A DNA stretch of 5,927 nucleotides from Acidimicrobiales bacterium (lineage in GTDB: Bacteria > Actinomycetota > Acidimicrobiia > Acidimicrobiales > Palsa-688), in assembly GCA_030039575.1 (NCBI GenBank), contig JASHVH010000243.1, forward strand, positions 1 to 5,927. Direction: 5' to 3'. Position numbers and translations under genes: made by a program. Under the pieces are notes generated by a model. That model worked only from the letters and a program-made list of their open reading frames with translations. It was not told the origin of the DNA and searched no databases. Of this stretch, positions 5,924 through 5,927 are shown piece by piece. Position 1 is the first letter of the stretch. Every line of letters begins with the position of its first letter.

Positions 5924-5927
5924 AGTA

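Noticed and set aside
5901..5927. Short minus-strand frame ending in TGA at 5901-5903, considered as the end of sufB
   Set aside because: The visible residues (YCARSFEF) do not resemble the usual SufB C terminus, so an overlap with sufB cannot be claimed.

Overview
This is a high-GC window with short intergenic gaps. The genes are typical of an actinobacterium: a PAC2-family protein, and a SUF Fe-S cluster assembly block in which a Rieske-type ferredoxin gene lies between sufD and sufC. The exact lineage cannot be fixed from the sequence. An actinobacterial group outside the best-known genera, for example Acidimicrobiia, would fit, but that is inference.

Layout. Plus strand, 1-3443: the 3' part of a sugar-type ABC transporter permease gene (1-483, cut by the window start); a PAC2-family gene (518-1411); a small gene for a membrane protein with a Cys/His zinc-binding-like motif (about 1474-1866); and a DHA2-type (EmrB/QacA-like) major facilitator exporter gene (about 1818-3443) whose 5' end overlaps the small gene. 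Minus strand, 5923-3475: sufD, a Rieske ferredoxin gene and sufC. These three are joined by two four-base stop/start overlaps (TTGA and GTGA) and are clearly one transcription unit entering from the right edge. The two blocks converge, with only 31 bases between the exporter stop and the sufC stop.

How the genes work together. SufC is the ATPase and SufD a scaffold partner of the SufBCD complex that builds Fe-S clusters. sufB is expected just beyond the right edge. The Rieske protein is probably an accessory electron carrier or a client of the system. On this side the operon ends at sufC, so the desulfurase (SufS) and the sulfur-transfer protein (SufU) must be encoded elsewhere. The plus-strand genes do not form an obvious pathway. 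The permease closes a sugar-uptake operon that starts outside the window. The PAC2, small membrane protein and exporter genes are co-directional neighbours without a shown functional link.

I see no tRNA, rRNA, CRISPR array, insertion sequence or attachment site. No stretch longer than 300 bases lacks a gene. The least explained item is the small CxHx6CxxC two-helix membrane protein. The rest looks like ordinary chromosomal sequence, and I find no convincing novel multi-gene system.
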